IMG/VR virus record: IMGVR_UViG_3300022918_000199
Coordinates: 1-45,724 of that record
DNA: 45,724 bases
Direction: 5' to 3' (one strand)
DNA from: a virus
The notes under the pieces are model-generated. The model was not told the DNA's origin. It worked only from the letters and a program-made list of their open reading frames with translations, and did not search any database. Shown here piece by piece: positions 29,806-37,536 of the stretch. The position numbers and the translations under genes were made by a program. The first letter of the stretch is position 1; the number at the start of each line of letters is the position of its first letter.

Positions 29806-30489
29806 ATGAGTAAATTCGGTGAAATTTCGTGGGAAGATGAAGCAGCTGGTGGTCAGAAAAAAAGAACAAATTCAAAAGATTTGTTTCTCCGACTAGATGA
29901 TGGAACAAATGAAGTTCGTTTAGTTACCCAACCATATCAGTATCTAACCCACAAGTATAAAAAAGATGGCGACCCAGGCTTTGGTCAAAAGGTAAATTGT
30001 TGTGCAGCTAATGCTAGTTGCCCTTTATGTGCCGCAGGAGACAAGCCAAAGCAACGATGGCTTCTAGGGGTAATAAGTCGTAAGACCGGCACCTATAAAG
30101 TTTTAGACATATCCTACGCAGTCTTTAGTCAAATTCGTAAGCTTGCGCAAAATACAGCTCGATTTGGAGATCCAACAAAATATGATGTAGATATTTTTGT
30201 AGATCGAAATGGTGGAGCCGCTGGTTATTATTCAGTCCAAGCTCTTCCAAAAGAGCCTCTATCTGCAGCTGATCAAGAGATTAAAGATAAAGTTGATTTT
30301 GATGATCTAAAACGTCGTGTGACTCCTCCCGATCTAGAATTCGTTAAACGCCAAATGGATCGTATTAATGGCGTTGTTTCAGATAAGCCATCAGCTTCTT
30401 CTCAATCAAAACCAGTCGTCTCTCAAGTAGATAATTCGCCTTCAGATGAAGGTGATGATGACGATGATGCATTTCCTAGCTATGAATGA
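29806..30489 (+). CDS. Single-stranded DNA-binding protein (gp32-like)
   Basis: A 227-aa protein of the T4 gp32-like SSB class. The OB-fold core begins DLFLRLDDGTNEVRLVTQP (25-43), includes a zinc knuckle CCAANASCPLC (C65/C66, C72, C75) and KQRWLLGVISR, and ends in an acidic tail DEGDDDDDAFPSYE used to contact replisome partners. It coats ssDNA during replication and recombination. Codons look less AT-biased than the surroundings, consistent with high expression. It is closed by a strong terminator. Confidence 0.88.
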   Translation: MSKFGEISWEDEAAGGQKKRTNSKDLFLRLDDGTNEVRLVTQPYQYLTHKYKKDGDPGFGQKVNCCAANASCPLCAAGDKPKQRWLLGVISRKTGTYKVLDISYAVFSQIRKLAQNTARFGDPTKYDVDIFVDRNGGAAGYYSVQALPKEPLSAADQEIKDKVDFDDLKRRVTPPDLEFVKRQMDRINGVVSDKPSASSQSKPVVSQVDNSPSDEGDDDDDAFPSYE

Positions 30490-30511
30490 CAATGCGAAAT
30501 AGATGAATATT

Positions 30512-30537
30512 AAAGGACTCTAAAGAGTCCTTTTTTA
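30512..30537 (+). terminator. Strong intrinsic terminator after SSB
   Basis: AAAGGACTC (30512-30520), loop TAAA, GAGTCCTTT (30525-30533), then a T-rich run. The stem is perfect over 9 bp. It separates SSB from the RuvC-DnaJ-primase operon. Confidence 0.9.
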
Positions 30538-30544
30538 TTTGTTT

Positions 30545-30552
30545 GATATATA
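30545..30552 (+). promoter_or_regulatory. GATATATA box before ruvC
   Basis: GATATATA ends only 6 nt before the ATG at 30559, so a transcript would be leaderless or nearly so. No -35 is possible without invading the terminator hairpin. Low to moderate confidence. Confidence 0.3.
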
Positions 30553-30558
30553 CCTAAC

Positions 30559-31170
30559 ATGAAAAAAAGAGTTTTAGGTATTGATTGCTCATCTAGTACA
30601 ATTGGGATTGGCGTTTGTGAATACGATAAAAAAAATCTAAAATACATAGCTTGCGAATATATTAAACCGATTAAATCAGATGATATTGCATTTAGGCTAG
30701 CTGACACAAGAGATAAATTATTAGAAGTATTTGATAAATATAAACCAGACGAAATAGTTATTGAAGAAATAATTTCTTATATGCCTGGCAAATCTTCCGC
30801 CAATACAATTATTGTTCTCGCAACATTCAATAGAATGGCTTCGCTTTTAGCTTATGACTACTTAGGAAAATCACCAAAACATTATTCAGTAATGGACATT
30901 CGTAGAGGTATTATGATGAATAATATTGTTCCTGACAAAGAAGATATTCCTGATCTAACAGCTAAAATATTAAAAATTAAGTTTCCATGGGAATTAAATA
31001 AGAATAAAAAAAGAATCGTTGAAAACAACGATAAAGCAGATGCTCTTGCTGTATGCCTTTTTGAGTGTTATATTGGTATCGGTAAAAGCAACGTTCCTCT
31101 GACCATTGTCGAGAAAAAAGCTAAAAAGAAAATAATAAGAGCAAAAAGAAAAGCGAGAATTAAAAAATGA
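30559..31170 (+). CDS. ruvC: RuvC-type Holliday junction resolvase
   Basis: A 203-aa RNase H-fold nuclease. Catalytic acids fit RuvC: GIDCSSSTIGIG (D9), VIEEI (E69/E70) and NNDKADALA (D158, D161). RuvC cuts four-way junctions symmetrically, here resolving recombination and branched replication intermediates before packaging. A basic KKAKKKIIRAKRKARIKK tail at the C-terminus is likely to contact DNA. It is longer than E. coli RuvC (173 aa). It overlaps dnaJ by ATGA. Confidence 0.88.
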   Translation: MKKRVLGIDCSSSTIGIGVCEYDKKNLKYIACEYIKPIKSDDIAFRLADTRDKLLEVFDKYKPDEIVIEEIISYMPGKSSANTIIVLATFNRMASLLAYDYLGKSPKHYSVMDIRRGIMMNNIVPDKEDIPDLTAKILKIKFPWELNKNKKRIVENNDKADALAVCLFECYIGIGKSNVPLTIVEKKAKKKIIRAKRKARIKK

Positions 31171-32039
31171 ATGTTCAAGAGGCTTTTAAAGAATTTGAAT
31201 TAAAACCTGATGCTAGCGATGAAGAAATAAAAAAACAATATAAAACATTAAGTAAAAAATATCACCCTGATAGAAACAAAGATTCTTCCGCAGAAGATAA
31301 ATTTAAAAAAATAAATGCAGCTCATGAAGTTCTAAAAAATAGAAATAATGTACAACAAAATAATTTTCAAGAAATTGTATTAGAGCATATTCAAACAAGT
31401 ACCAACATTTCTTTTGTTGAAAGCGTTCTTGGATGCAAAAAAGATATTTCTTATTCTCGTATTGGAAAATGTTCTCATTGTCAAGGTCAGGGACAAAAAT
31501 TAGAAAATAATGGATGCAAAGATTGCAATGGCACAGGAATGAAAACCGTATATCAACAACGATCTATTTTTAGATCAACTTGTGATAAATGTCATGGTCG
31601 CCAGAAAACATCGATTTGCGCCCCATGTAATGGACAAGGATCAGCACATACAAATGTAAATATTACTGTATCAATTCCTGGTGGTGTAGTAGATAAATCA
31701 ATTTTAAGATTACAAGGTATGGGAAATTACTTTCAGCACTTTATTATGGAGCATCATACTGATGTGCATTTGACAGTTCATGTTAAAAAACATGAAGATC
31801 TTTATATTGAAGAAAATAATGTTTGTTTTAAATTACCAATTTCTTTAAAAGAAGCAGTCTCTGGTATAACTAAAAAAGTTCCATCAATAGATGGCGACAA
31901 AGATATAGTAATACCAAAGTTGTCAAAAAATAAAGATGAAATAATAATAAAAAATCTTGGAGTTTCTAGGAAAGGAAATCAAAAAATAATTTTAGATGTT
32001 TCTTATCCAGAAAATATAGAAGAATTAATTAAGGAATAA
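31167..32039 (+). CDS. dnaJ: DnaJ (Hsp40) chaperone
   Basis: A 290-aa type I J-protein. J domain with HPD (H33-P34-D35), then four zinc-binding repeats CSHCQGQG, CKDCNGTG, CDKCHGRQ and CAPCNGQG (starts at C102, C117, C139, C151), then the two substrate-binding beta domains. The third repeat lost its last Gly. No Gly/Phe linker is visible, unlike E. coli DnaJ (376 aa). It could recruit host DnaK to phage replication or assembly complexes. Coupled by ATGA to ruvC. Confidence 0.95.
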   Translation: MNVQEAFKEFELKPDASDEEIKKQYKTLSKKYHPDRNKDSSAEDKFKKINAAHEVLKNRNNVQQNNFQEIVLEHIQTSTNISFVESVLGCKKDISYSRIGKCSHCQGQGQKLENNGCKDCNGTGMKTVYQQRSIFRSTCDKCHGRQKTSICAPCNGQGSAHTNVNITVSIPGGVVDKSILRLQGMGNYFQHFIMEHHTDVHLTVHVKKHEDLYIEENNVCFKLPISLKEAVSGITKKVPSIDGDKDIVIPKLSKNKDEIIIKNLGVSRKGNQKIILDVSYPENIEELIKE

Positions 32040-32041
32040 AA

Positions 32042-32371
32042 ATGTTTTCAATGATATGTCAAAGTTGCCGCAAACAAAACGAACCTTATTTAGATAAAGA
32101 TACTGATGTTGTACATTGTTCTGAATGCGATAAAGAAATGAATGTTAATCATTTTACTAAAACTCAAATGCGATCTATGAAGCAATATAGGGTTTCTATG
32201 CCAGGAGCTTCAAATATCACATGTCAGAGTTGTAAAAAAAATGCAAAGCCTTTAATAACAAATAAAGATCTTGTTTGTCCGGCTTGTAAAAAAAGCCACT
32301 CTCATTTAACATCTTATTTTAAACAAATAATTATAGAGCAAATGAAAAAAGGATCTGATATCGGTGGATAA
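32042..32371 (+). CDS. Double zinc-ribbon protein
   Basis: A 109-aa protein with two CxxC/CxxC ribbons: C6-x2-C9 with C26-x2-C29, and C61-x2-C64 with C79-x2-C82. A linker with MRSMKQYRVSMPGASNITC lies between. It sits 2 nt after dnaJ and overlaps the primase gene by 8 nt; coexpression with DnaJ suggests a cofactor in chaperone or replication complexes, but this is context only. Confidence 0.75.
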   Translation: MFSMICQSCRKQNEPYLDKDTDVVHCSECDKEMNVNHFTKTQMRSMKQYRVSMPGASNITCQSCKKNAKPLITNKDLVCPACKKSHSHLTSYFKQIIIEQMKKGSDIGG

Positions 32372-33125
32372 TTTATCTTTAGTTGTAAAAGAATGTTCTT
32401 ATCTTTTGGATCATTTTCCTCACGCTGAAAAATGTAAAAATTATTTGAATTCTCGCGTTTCAGAAGAAACGCAAAAAAAGTTTAATTTTGGCTATTATCC
32501 AAATAATGATAATTTGCCCTCCCTTATATCTTTGGTGGGTCAGAACTTATTAGAAGAAAATGGTCTTTCTTATTCAAAAGAATATTATACATCACTTGGT
32601 CATAAAACTATTAATTTTAGCTTCTTCGAAAATTACCCAATAATAATGCCATATAAAAATGTTTATGGCGAAGATATTGCGATTGTAGGAAGATCTGTTT
32701 GCAGTGATGAAGAACGTGCCCAATTAAAGATAGCTAAATATAAAAATACAATTTTTACAAAAGGTAATCATTTATTTGGTCTTTTTGAAAACAAAAAAGA
32801 AATAATAAGCAAAAATTGCGTATATATTGTTGAGGGTCAATTTGATGTTATTAAATCTTACGAGATGGGTTTAAGAAACGTAGTAGCTCTTGGAAGCTCT
32901 AACTTATCTCAAAAACAATTTGCGCTGATAACAAGATATACTGATAATATATTTTTGTTATTAGATAATGATGACGCTGGTAGATTAGGAAGAAAGAGAA
33001 TTTTGGAAAAGTATTCAAAATTAGCTAACATAAGAAATTTTTATATTCCTGATATCTATAAAGATATAGATAGCTTTTTTCAAGACAATAAATTAAGTGA
33101 ATTAAAATTAACTACATATTTTTAA
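32364..33125 (+). CDS. dnaG: DnaG-type primase catalytic (Toprim) protein
   Basis: A 253-aa protein starting at GTG 32364 (overlaps upstream stop region by 8 nt; no alternative ATG nearby). It carries the DnaG core: YLNSRVSEETQKKFNFGYYP (27-46), IIMPYKNVYGEDIAIVGR, and the Toprim domain with VYIVEGQFDVIKS (E157) and LLLDNDDAG (D201, D203). The zinc-binding domain is absent and is encoded at 12544-13143. It probably synthesises RNA primers with the separate zinc protein. No helicase-binding C-terminal domain is evident. Confidence 0.88.
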   Translation: MDNLSLVVKECSYLLDHFPHAEKCKNYLNSRVSEETQKKFNFGYYPNNDNLPSLISLVGQNLLEENGLSYSKEYYTSLGHKTINFSFFENYPIIMPYKNVYGEDIAIVGRSVCSDEERAQLKIAKYKNTIFTKGNHLFGLFENKKEIISKNCVYIVEGQFDVIKSYEMGLRNVVALGSSNLSQKQFALITRYTDNIFLLLDNDDAGRLGRKRILEKYSKLANIRNFYIPDIYKDIDSFFQDNKLSELKLTTYF

Positions 33126-33134
33126 TTTATCATT

Positions 33135-33144
33135 GATATAAATA
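33135..33144 (+). promoter_or_regulatory. GATATAAATA box before sigma-like gene
   Basis: GATATAAATA contains an exact TATAAATA (33137-33144) only 4 nt before the ATG at 33149. A promoter here would make a leaderless mRNA; alternatively the box is coincidental. ATCATTGATATA is shared with the box at 45355 upstream of the partial portal candidate. Confidence 0.35.
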
Positions 33145-33148
33145 AGGT

Positions 33149-33607
33149 ATGAGTAAAATACCTAAAGAAAGTAAACGACGTAATCGAAGCGACCAATATC
33201 AGTGGATGATTTTGGAAAGTCCTGTTCAGAGTGAAATGTTGGAAAGTTTTAGTAATGCTGAAAGCATTTATGATAGACTTAATCCATATGCATATTCTGA
33301 AGAACTGTTGGATTTGGAAGATCAACTGAAGGTGGAGTTTTGGAGAATTGTAGAAAGTTGTTTAACGCCGAGACAAAAACAAGTAATTAGATTAACTGCT
33401 GATGGATATACACAGACAGAAATTGCTAAGTATTTGGGAGTTAATCAAAGCTCAGTCACGAAAAGTTTGCATGGGAATGTTGATTATAAAGGCGGAAGAA
33501 AAATCTATGGAGGAACCTCAAGAAAGCTACATAAAGCTTTAAAAGCAGATCCTAAGGTCCAGGAGATACTTGATCAAATAGATGAGGTGAGAGAGAAGAA
33601 ATGGTGA
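33149..33607 (+). CDS. Sigma factor region-4-like regulator
   Basis: A 152-aa protein with a helix-turn-helix of the sigma-70 region 4 kind: LTPRQKQVIRLTADGYTQTE, then IAKYLGVNQSSVTKSLHGN (72-110). No clear region 2 is present upstream, though the helical residues 30-70 (EELLDLEDQLKVEFWRIVE) could contact core RNA polymerase. The C-terminal segment is basic. Proteins of this kind are seen in large phages as sigma-like factors for middle or late transcription. It sits directly before the structural module and its special leader, which fits a switch role. Not the gp55 architecture of T4. Confidence 0.75.
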   Translation: MSKIPKESKRRNRSDQYQWMILESPVQSEMLESFSNAESIYDRLNPYAYSEELLDLEDQLKVEFWRIVESCLTPRQKQVIRLTADGYTQTEIAKYLGVNQSSVTKSLHGNVDYKGGRKIYGGTSRKLHKALKADPKVQEILDQIDEVREKKW

Positions 33608-33609
33608 TG

Positions 33610-33624
33610 CCCATCCATTGAGAT
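33610..33624 (+). repeat. Copy 2 of CCCATCCATTGAGAT leader element
   Basis: An exact 15-nt match to 5669-5683, located a few bases after the stop of the sigma-like gene and at the head of the 185-nt gene-poor leader before the structural module. Here GATGG is changed to GATCG, so the small hairpin of copy 1 is weakened. Confidence 0.55.
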
Positions 33625-33639
33625 CGCGCTAGTCATAGT

Positions 33640-33657
33640 TAGGCAAAGATCTGCCTA
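33640..33657 (+). promoter_or_regulatory. Perfect 6-bp hairpin in structural leader
   Basis: TAGGCA (33640-33645), loop AAGATC, TGCCTA (33652-33657). It lies 15 nt after the repeated element and 18 nt before a 17-codon ORF. There is no U-run. Likely an RNA leader structure or operator. Confidence 0.4.
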
Positions 33658-33675
33658 GAAAGAATTAAAGATAAA

Positions 33676-33729
33676 ATGGCTATCAAAAGACAACAATATT
33701 GGGACAATAAAAAGGCTGATACTAAATAA
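33676..33729 (+). CDS. Possible 17-aa leader peptide
   Basis: ATG at 33676 opens a 17-residue reading frame (AIKRQQYWDNKKADTK after Met). Its TAA lies exactly at the start of the 33727 dyad. The position between two hairpins resembles a leader peptide, but the ribosome-binding site is weak and the ORF is too short to judge by composition. Confidence 0.25.
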   Translation: MAIKRQQYWDNKKADTK

Positions 33730-33770
33730 TAACTTATATATGAATATATTTTCATATATATTAGTTATTA
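33727..33770 (+). promoter_or_regulatory. Long AT dyad (18-bp stem)
   Basis: TAATAACTTATATATGAA (33727-33744), loop TATATT, and a 20-nt right arm (33751-33770) that is its complement except for a 2-nt bulge. This is the longest inverted repeat seen in the window. It may be a structural RNA hairpin, an AT-rich terminator or a protein binding site just upstream of the structural genes. It is followed by a GGAG ribosome-binding site for the next gene. Confidence 0.5.
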
Positions 33771-33792
33771 TAAAATAATTTTCGGAGAACTG

Positions 33793-34254
33793 ATGTCAAA
33801 AAACTTTCAAATAGATTATTCAAAAATAGAAAACGCAGTTGATAAGAAGTTTTATAAGCTCGCTGACGTTAAAGATCAGCTTGTTAAAGTGGCTTTTGAC
33901 ATCGTCCGCTTCAAAGATTCAGACAAAGCAGCTGACCTTTGGCAAATTCAAGCTGATGCTGAAGGTGATTACATCGTAGCTCTTTATCAGCCAGATGCGG
34001 TAGAAAAAACTGCGAATACATGGGAAGTTTCTTTAAATAAAATTGCAAACGATGTTCAATTTTATTACAAAGGCGATCCAATTCTTTGTGTTGCTGCAAG
34101 CAAATTAGGAATGAAGACTGCGGATTTAGAAAAGGCGCAAGGTTATTTGCCAGAAAAATTAGCAAAAAATAAAAAATTGGTGCAAGCTTTGCTAAATCAA
34201 GCAGATAAAACAACTAAAGATCACATATTAAGTAAATACCCGGAATTACTTTAA
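33793..34254 (+). CDS. Unknown, first gene of probable structural module
   Basis: A 153-aa protein. The N-terminal half has a beta-rich core (LWQIQADAEGDYIVALYQ) and the C-terminal half is helical (LEKAQGYLPEKLAKNKKLVQ). A GGAG ribosome-binding site (33784-33787) gives a good start. Codon use is less AT-biased, as expected for an abundant virion protein. Not recognised beyond that; nothing indicates an enzyme. Confidence 0.7.
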   Translation: MSKNFQIDYSKIENAVDKKFYKLADVKDQLVKVAFDIVRFKDSDKAADLWQIQADAEGDYIVALYQPDAVEKTANTWEVSLNKIANDVQFYYKGDPILCVAASKLGMKTADLEKAQGYLPEKLAKNKKLVQALLNQADKTTKDHILSKYPELL

Positions 34255-34270
34255 TTAAAAGGTTTCATTA

Positions 34271-35872
34271 ATGAGCTCTAATAAAATAAAAGATTTAGCA
34301 AACCAATTGTCAATTTTCGCAGAAAACAAAGAAAAATTGGCAACGCCAATATTGATAAATAAATTATCAAGGTCTCTGCAAGAAAATCCTCATGATCAAA
34401 CCATTGGAGGAATTCTTCGCATTTTAGAGAGCATGGTTAAAAACAATAAAAATTTTATTAGAAAAGCTGATCTAAAAGATTTATATAAAAAATATTATGT
34501 CAATGGAACCAAATGCGCACAAGCTCTAGAAAGTGATTTAGGAGATATTTCTCACAAAACACAAGTTCAAAAAATGGATCATTCATCAGCAGAAGATTTA
34601 GATATTTATACTGGAGCGAATGAAATTTTATCAAATGCTTTATCTTCAGCATTTTTAGGATCAGAAACTATTAAAGCGTATTCTGAAAAAGTTGCAAACG
34701 CAGTTTTGAAGACCGTTCAGTCTTCACTTTCTTCCTGGAATCTTCCAGCTAACAAAGTTGTTGTTGATGCAGGCAATGAAAAATTCATTGTTGCTCGTGC
34801 TGATTACGAAACTCCAAAAGGCTTAACCAGTTTTTATGTTCCTGTTGATGTTTCTGGAAAACATATTCAAGCTTCAGTTTTTGTGGGAAATTTTGGACCC
34901 AGCAAATTAGATAACGCTTCGATTAAAAAATATATTACAGCAAATGCTGGAAGCAAATTAAATTTAAAAGCAAGTTCTATATTAGATGTTCTTGTAAAAT
35001 CAGCTTCTAAAAATGAAGAAATGTCTCAAACAGAATTAGCTGTTTTAAATCTAAAAGCCTCAAGAGAAGCTAAAAATGAATTTTATGGAAATTCAATACT
35101 TGGTCAATCATTAGATGCTCAACCAAAAATGGAAGTTAAAGTCGCACAAGCTGCAAGCTTCTCATTATTTGATGAAAAACTAAAAACTCCAGCGGGCACA
35201 GCTGCATGGAAATTTGGACCAGATAAATTAAAAATCGCTAATGATGTTCTTGTTAGAACACTCGCATCATTTGGATTTAATAATCCTAAAATATCAATTG
35301 CCAGCAATACCGAAGATACTATTTTTCATGCCGTTTCATTAAACAATGGTAAAATAGGATTTAATGTTCCTGTTAAAATTTTCGCAGGAAAAGTAAATAC
35401 TCCAAAAGTTTTAATTTGCAACGGATCTTTATTACCACTTGAAGCAAAAACATTAAACAAAATGGCAACTGAAAATCTATCTGATAACAGATCTTCTGCA
35501 GTAGCCTCACCTCTTTTCAATTTAAAACCAAGCGACGTTCTAAACAATTTACGAGTTGCTATGAGTTCTGGCAATCTTCACGCGGCAGAAGATGCTTTAA
35601 ATGTTTTGGCAAATTGTGGGGATGAAAAAGCTCACGCAATAGGCTTTAATGAATACATGTCTGGATTAACAAATAAAACAGCTTCAAAACAAACATGTTG
35701 CTCAAAACTTGTAAAAAAGGCAACAAGTCAGCATATGATTTGTAGTCATACTGGTCTTCCAGAGCACAAAGTATATCAAGATGAGCAAGGTAATTGTCGC
35801 CCATTATACCGTAAAGGTATGGATGAAAGTTATGAAGCAGCCTCTTTTATTAATGCAAAAATCTTCGGTTAA
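34271..35872 (+). CDS. Large putative virion protein with duplicated beta domain
   Basis: A 533-aa protein. Residues about 141-220 and 322-400 look like two copies of one domain: NAVLKTVQSSLSSWNLP ... GLTSFYVPVDVSGKHIQASV and NDVLVRTLASFGFNNPK ... KIGFNVPVKIFAGKVNTPKV share FxVPVxI and a following V.I(C/V)G(N) pattern. The N-terminal 140 residues are helical, the C-terminus has a Cys/His cluster (CCSKLVKK, MICSHTGLPEHK, GNC) that may bind zinc. Its location in the late module suggests a head or tail component. Function not assigned. Confidence 0.75.
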   Translation: MSSNKIKDLANQLSIFAENKEKLATPILINKLSRSLQENPHDQTIGGILRILESMVKNNKNFIRKADLKDLYKKYYVNGTKCAQALESDLGDISHKTQVQKMDHSSAEDLDIYTGANEILSNALSSAFLGSETIKAYSEKVANAVLKTVQSSLSSWNLPANKVVVDAGNEKFIVARADYETPKGLTSFYVPVDVSGKHIQASVFVGNFGPSKLDNASIKKYITANAGSKLNLKASSILDVLVKSASKNEEMSQTELAVLNLKASREAKNEFYGNSILGQSLDAQPKMEVKVAQAASFSLFDEKLKTPAGTAAWKFGPDKLKIANDVLVRTLASFGFNNPKISIASNTEDTIFHAVSLNNGKIGFNVPVKIFAGKVNTPKVLICNGSLLPLEAKTLNKMATENLSDNRSSAVASPLFNLKPSDVLNNLRVAMSSGNLHAAEDALNVLANCGDEKAHAIGFNEYMSGLTNKTASKQTCCSKLVKKATSQHMICSHTGLPEHKVYQDEQGNCRPLYRKGMDESYEAASFINAKIFG

Positions 35873-35874
35873 AT

Positions 35875-36735
35875 ATGAAAATAACAATTGCTGACATACT
35901 CCAAATTAAATATGGATTGTTTTCTTGCGCTCAAGAAGAAAACAAATTTAATGAAATTTTAAATAAAACAAAAAAACAAATTTCAGAAACATATTTTCTT
36001 TATGTTGCTCCTAACGCTTCTACTGGTGGGTGGATAGATCAAATGGCAGTTAGAGGAGAACCTGTTAGCAAAAAAATAACGAGATTGTTTGCAGAATTAG
36101 TATCCAAGTTAGACGATTTAACTATGGAAGAAATTAATAAAATGCTATCAACAATTCAAAAATTAGTTGTTGGAATAGAAACAGATGAGAGTAGGAAAGT
36201 TTATAATGCCGTTTGGGATAGCTATATAATTAAAGTTAGACCACGAGATGTAAATACTAGAGCTTACGAATTTAGAAAATTTCAAGGTCAATTGGCTAGA
36301 TTGTCTAGTATCATTGGAAAAATACTAGATAGCCTTTCTAGAATTACACTTATTGAAAATAATGCAGGAAAAGCTTTTGATCCCAAGCGACAACAATTGG
36401 GAGCAAAAGAATATTTGAAATTCAGCAAAACTGATGCAGCAGAAAAATTAGGTCTAAATGATTTGGATATGTTGGAAAGAATAATTCAATACCCCGATCT
36501 CCAATACAAATTAGATACAATAATTAATGCTTTAAATAGAGGTCATAATCCAAGAGATTGGGAGGAATTTAAAGAAGGCGCCGGCTTAATAATTTCTGCA
36601 TATAAATTATTAGAAGAAAAAAAGAAAAGCAATTTTGATTATGATTTGGGGGAAGAAAGTGATTTCAATCGCGATGAAATGTTAGACCATTTAAATCAGT
36701 CCAATTTCGGTCAAGATAAAAAGGATAAAAAATGA
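35875..36735 (+). CDS. Unknown helical protein (286 aa)
   Basis: A 286-aa predominantly helical protein (for example LFAELVSKLDDLTMEEINKM and YEFRKFQGQLARLSSIIGK) with a short N-terminal segment MKITIADILQIKYGLFSC. It begins 2 nt after the preceding stop and overlaps the next gene by ATGA. Likely a virion assembly or scaffold component by context only. Confidence 0.7.
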   Translation: MKITIADILQIKYGLFSCAQEENKFNEILNKTKKQISETYFLYVAPNASTGGWIDQMAVRGEPVSKKITRLFAELVSKLDDLTMEEINKMLSTIQKLVVGIETDESRKVYNAVWDSYIIKVRPRDVNTRAYEFRKFQGQLARLSSIIGKILDSLSRITLIENNAGKAFDPKRQQLGAKEYLKFSKTDAAEKLGLNDLDMLERIIQYPDLQYKLDTIINALNRGHNPRDWEEFKEGAGLIISAYKLLEEKKKSNFDYDLGEESDFNRDEMLDHLNQSNFGQDKKDKK

Positions 36736-37445
36736 AAATCTCTGAAATGCTAAAAGCCATGGCTTCATGGCTAGAAAATTCTGATAATGAGGCATTCATG
36801 CTTGCCGAATATGATGATAAATGTTTAGAAGTCGTCGCGGCATCTTGTTTAACTGCGGCGCAGGAACTTAGAAAAGCAGCCGAGCAAGTTGATAATCTAG
36901 AACCAAAAGAAACAATTACAACTCAATCAATTGAAGAATTGGCTTTGCTTGCAGAGGCTTTTGATAGTTCTGGAGATGAAGAGCTCATGAAGCAATCTAA
37001 AACAATTGATAGTCTTTTATTTGCCCTAGCAGAGGCTCCAGAAGCCTTCTCAAGCCGTCAAAGCATTATGGGTGAGGAAATATCTACCATCAATCCTTTA
37101 TTCCTAAATAAAGATAAAAAATTAACTACTGACCAAAAAAAAATAGCTGATGCGGAAAAAGCAATTGAAGATAGTGGCGCAACAAAAAACTATAGAGTTC
37201 TTGAAGCACCATTATCCTCAAGAAGTTGTCCCGATCATCCTGGCAGCCCAATGTCAAGAGTAGCTGACACTGCGTGGAAATGTTCATTAGATGGAAAAAT
37301 AATTGATTACGAGACTGGTTATGAATTAGAAGATGGAACAAAAGTTCCAGGGTCATCTGTTTCAAATCAAAATATTTTAGAATATAAACCAGAATTTACT
37401 ATGTTTGATAATCGAGAAGAAAGAATTCGATCTAAAAAAGATTAA
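36732..37445 (+). CDS. Unknown protein with partial zinc ribbon (237 aa)
   Basis: A 237-aa protein. N-terminal acidic helix MKISEMLKAMASWLENSDNE followed by an Ala/Glu-rich region, then CPDHPGSPMSRVADTAWKCS (C-x2-H, then a C near LDGK), a partial ribbon with Cys/His/Cys and possibly an Asp. The rest is polar. The CPDH...W.C..DGK pattern recalls small ribbon domains in phage virion-associated proteins. Function unknown. Confidence 0.7.
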   Translation: MKISEMLKAMASWLENSDNEAFMLAEYDDKCLEVVAASCLTAAQELRKAAEQVDNLEPKETITTQSIEELALLAEAFDSSGDEELMKQSKTIDSLLFALAEAPEAFSSRQSIMGEEISTINPLFLNKDKKLTTDQKKIADAEKAIEDSGATKNYRVLEAPLSSRSCPDHPGSPMSRVADTAWKCSLDGKIIDYETGYELEDGTKVPGSSVSNQNILEYKPEFTMFDNREERIRSKKD

Positions 37446-37455
37446 CCATTCCAAT

Positions 37456-37461
37456 ATAATA
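37456..37461 (+). promoter_or_regulatory. TATAAT -10 candidate in 120-nt gap
   Basis: TATAAT in the gap between 37445 and 37566, with no convincing -35 at 17 nt. It precedes the hairpin at 37509. Confidence 0.3.
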
Positions 37462-37508
37462 GCATAATGATAACATTATGTCTATTAAAAATATCGCTAA
37501 AAATGAAA

Positions 37509-37536
37509 AGCCTGCATCTTTAATTAGATGCGGGCT
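37509..37536 (+). terminator. Hairpin terminator or leader structure
   Basis: AGCCTGCATCT (37509-37519) pairs with AGATGCGGGCT (37526-37536) over 11 bp with one G-T wobble. The tail ATTTGCG is weakly T-rich. It may attenuate transcription into the next structural genes or end the previous ones. Confidence 0.55.
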
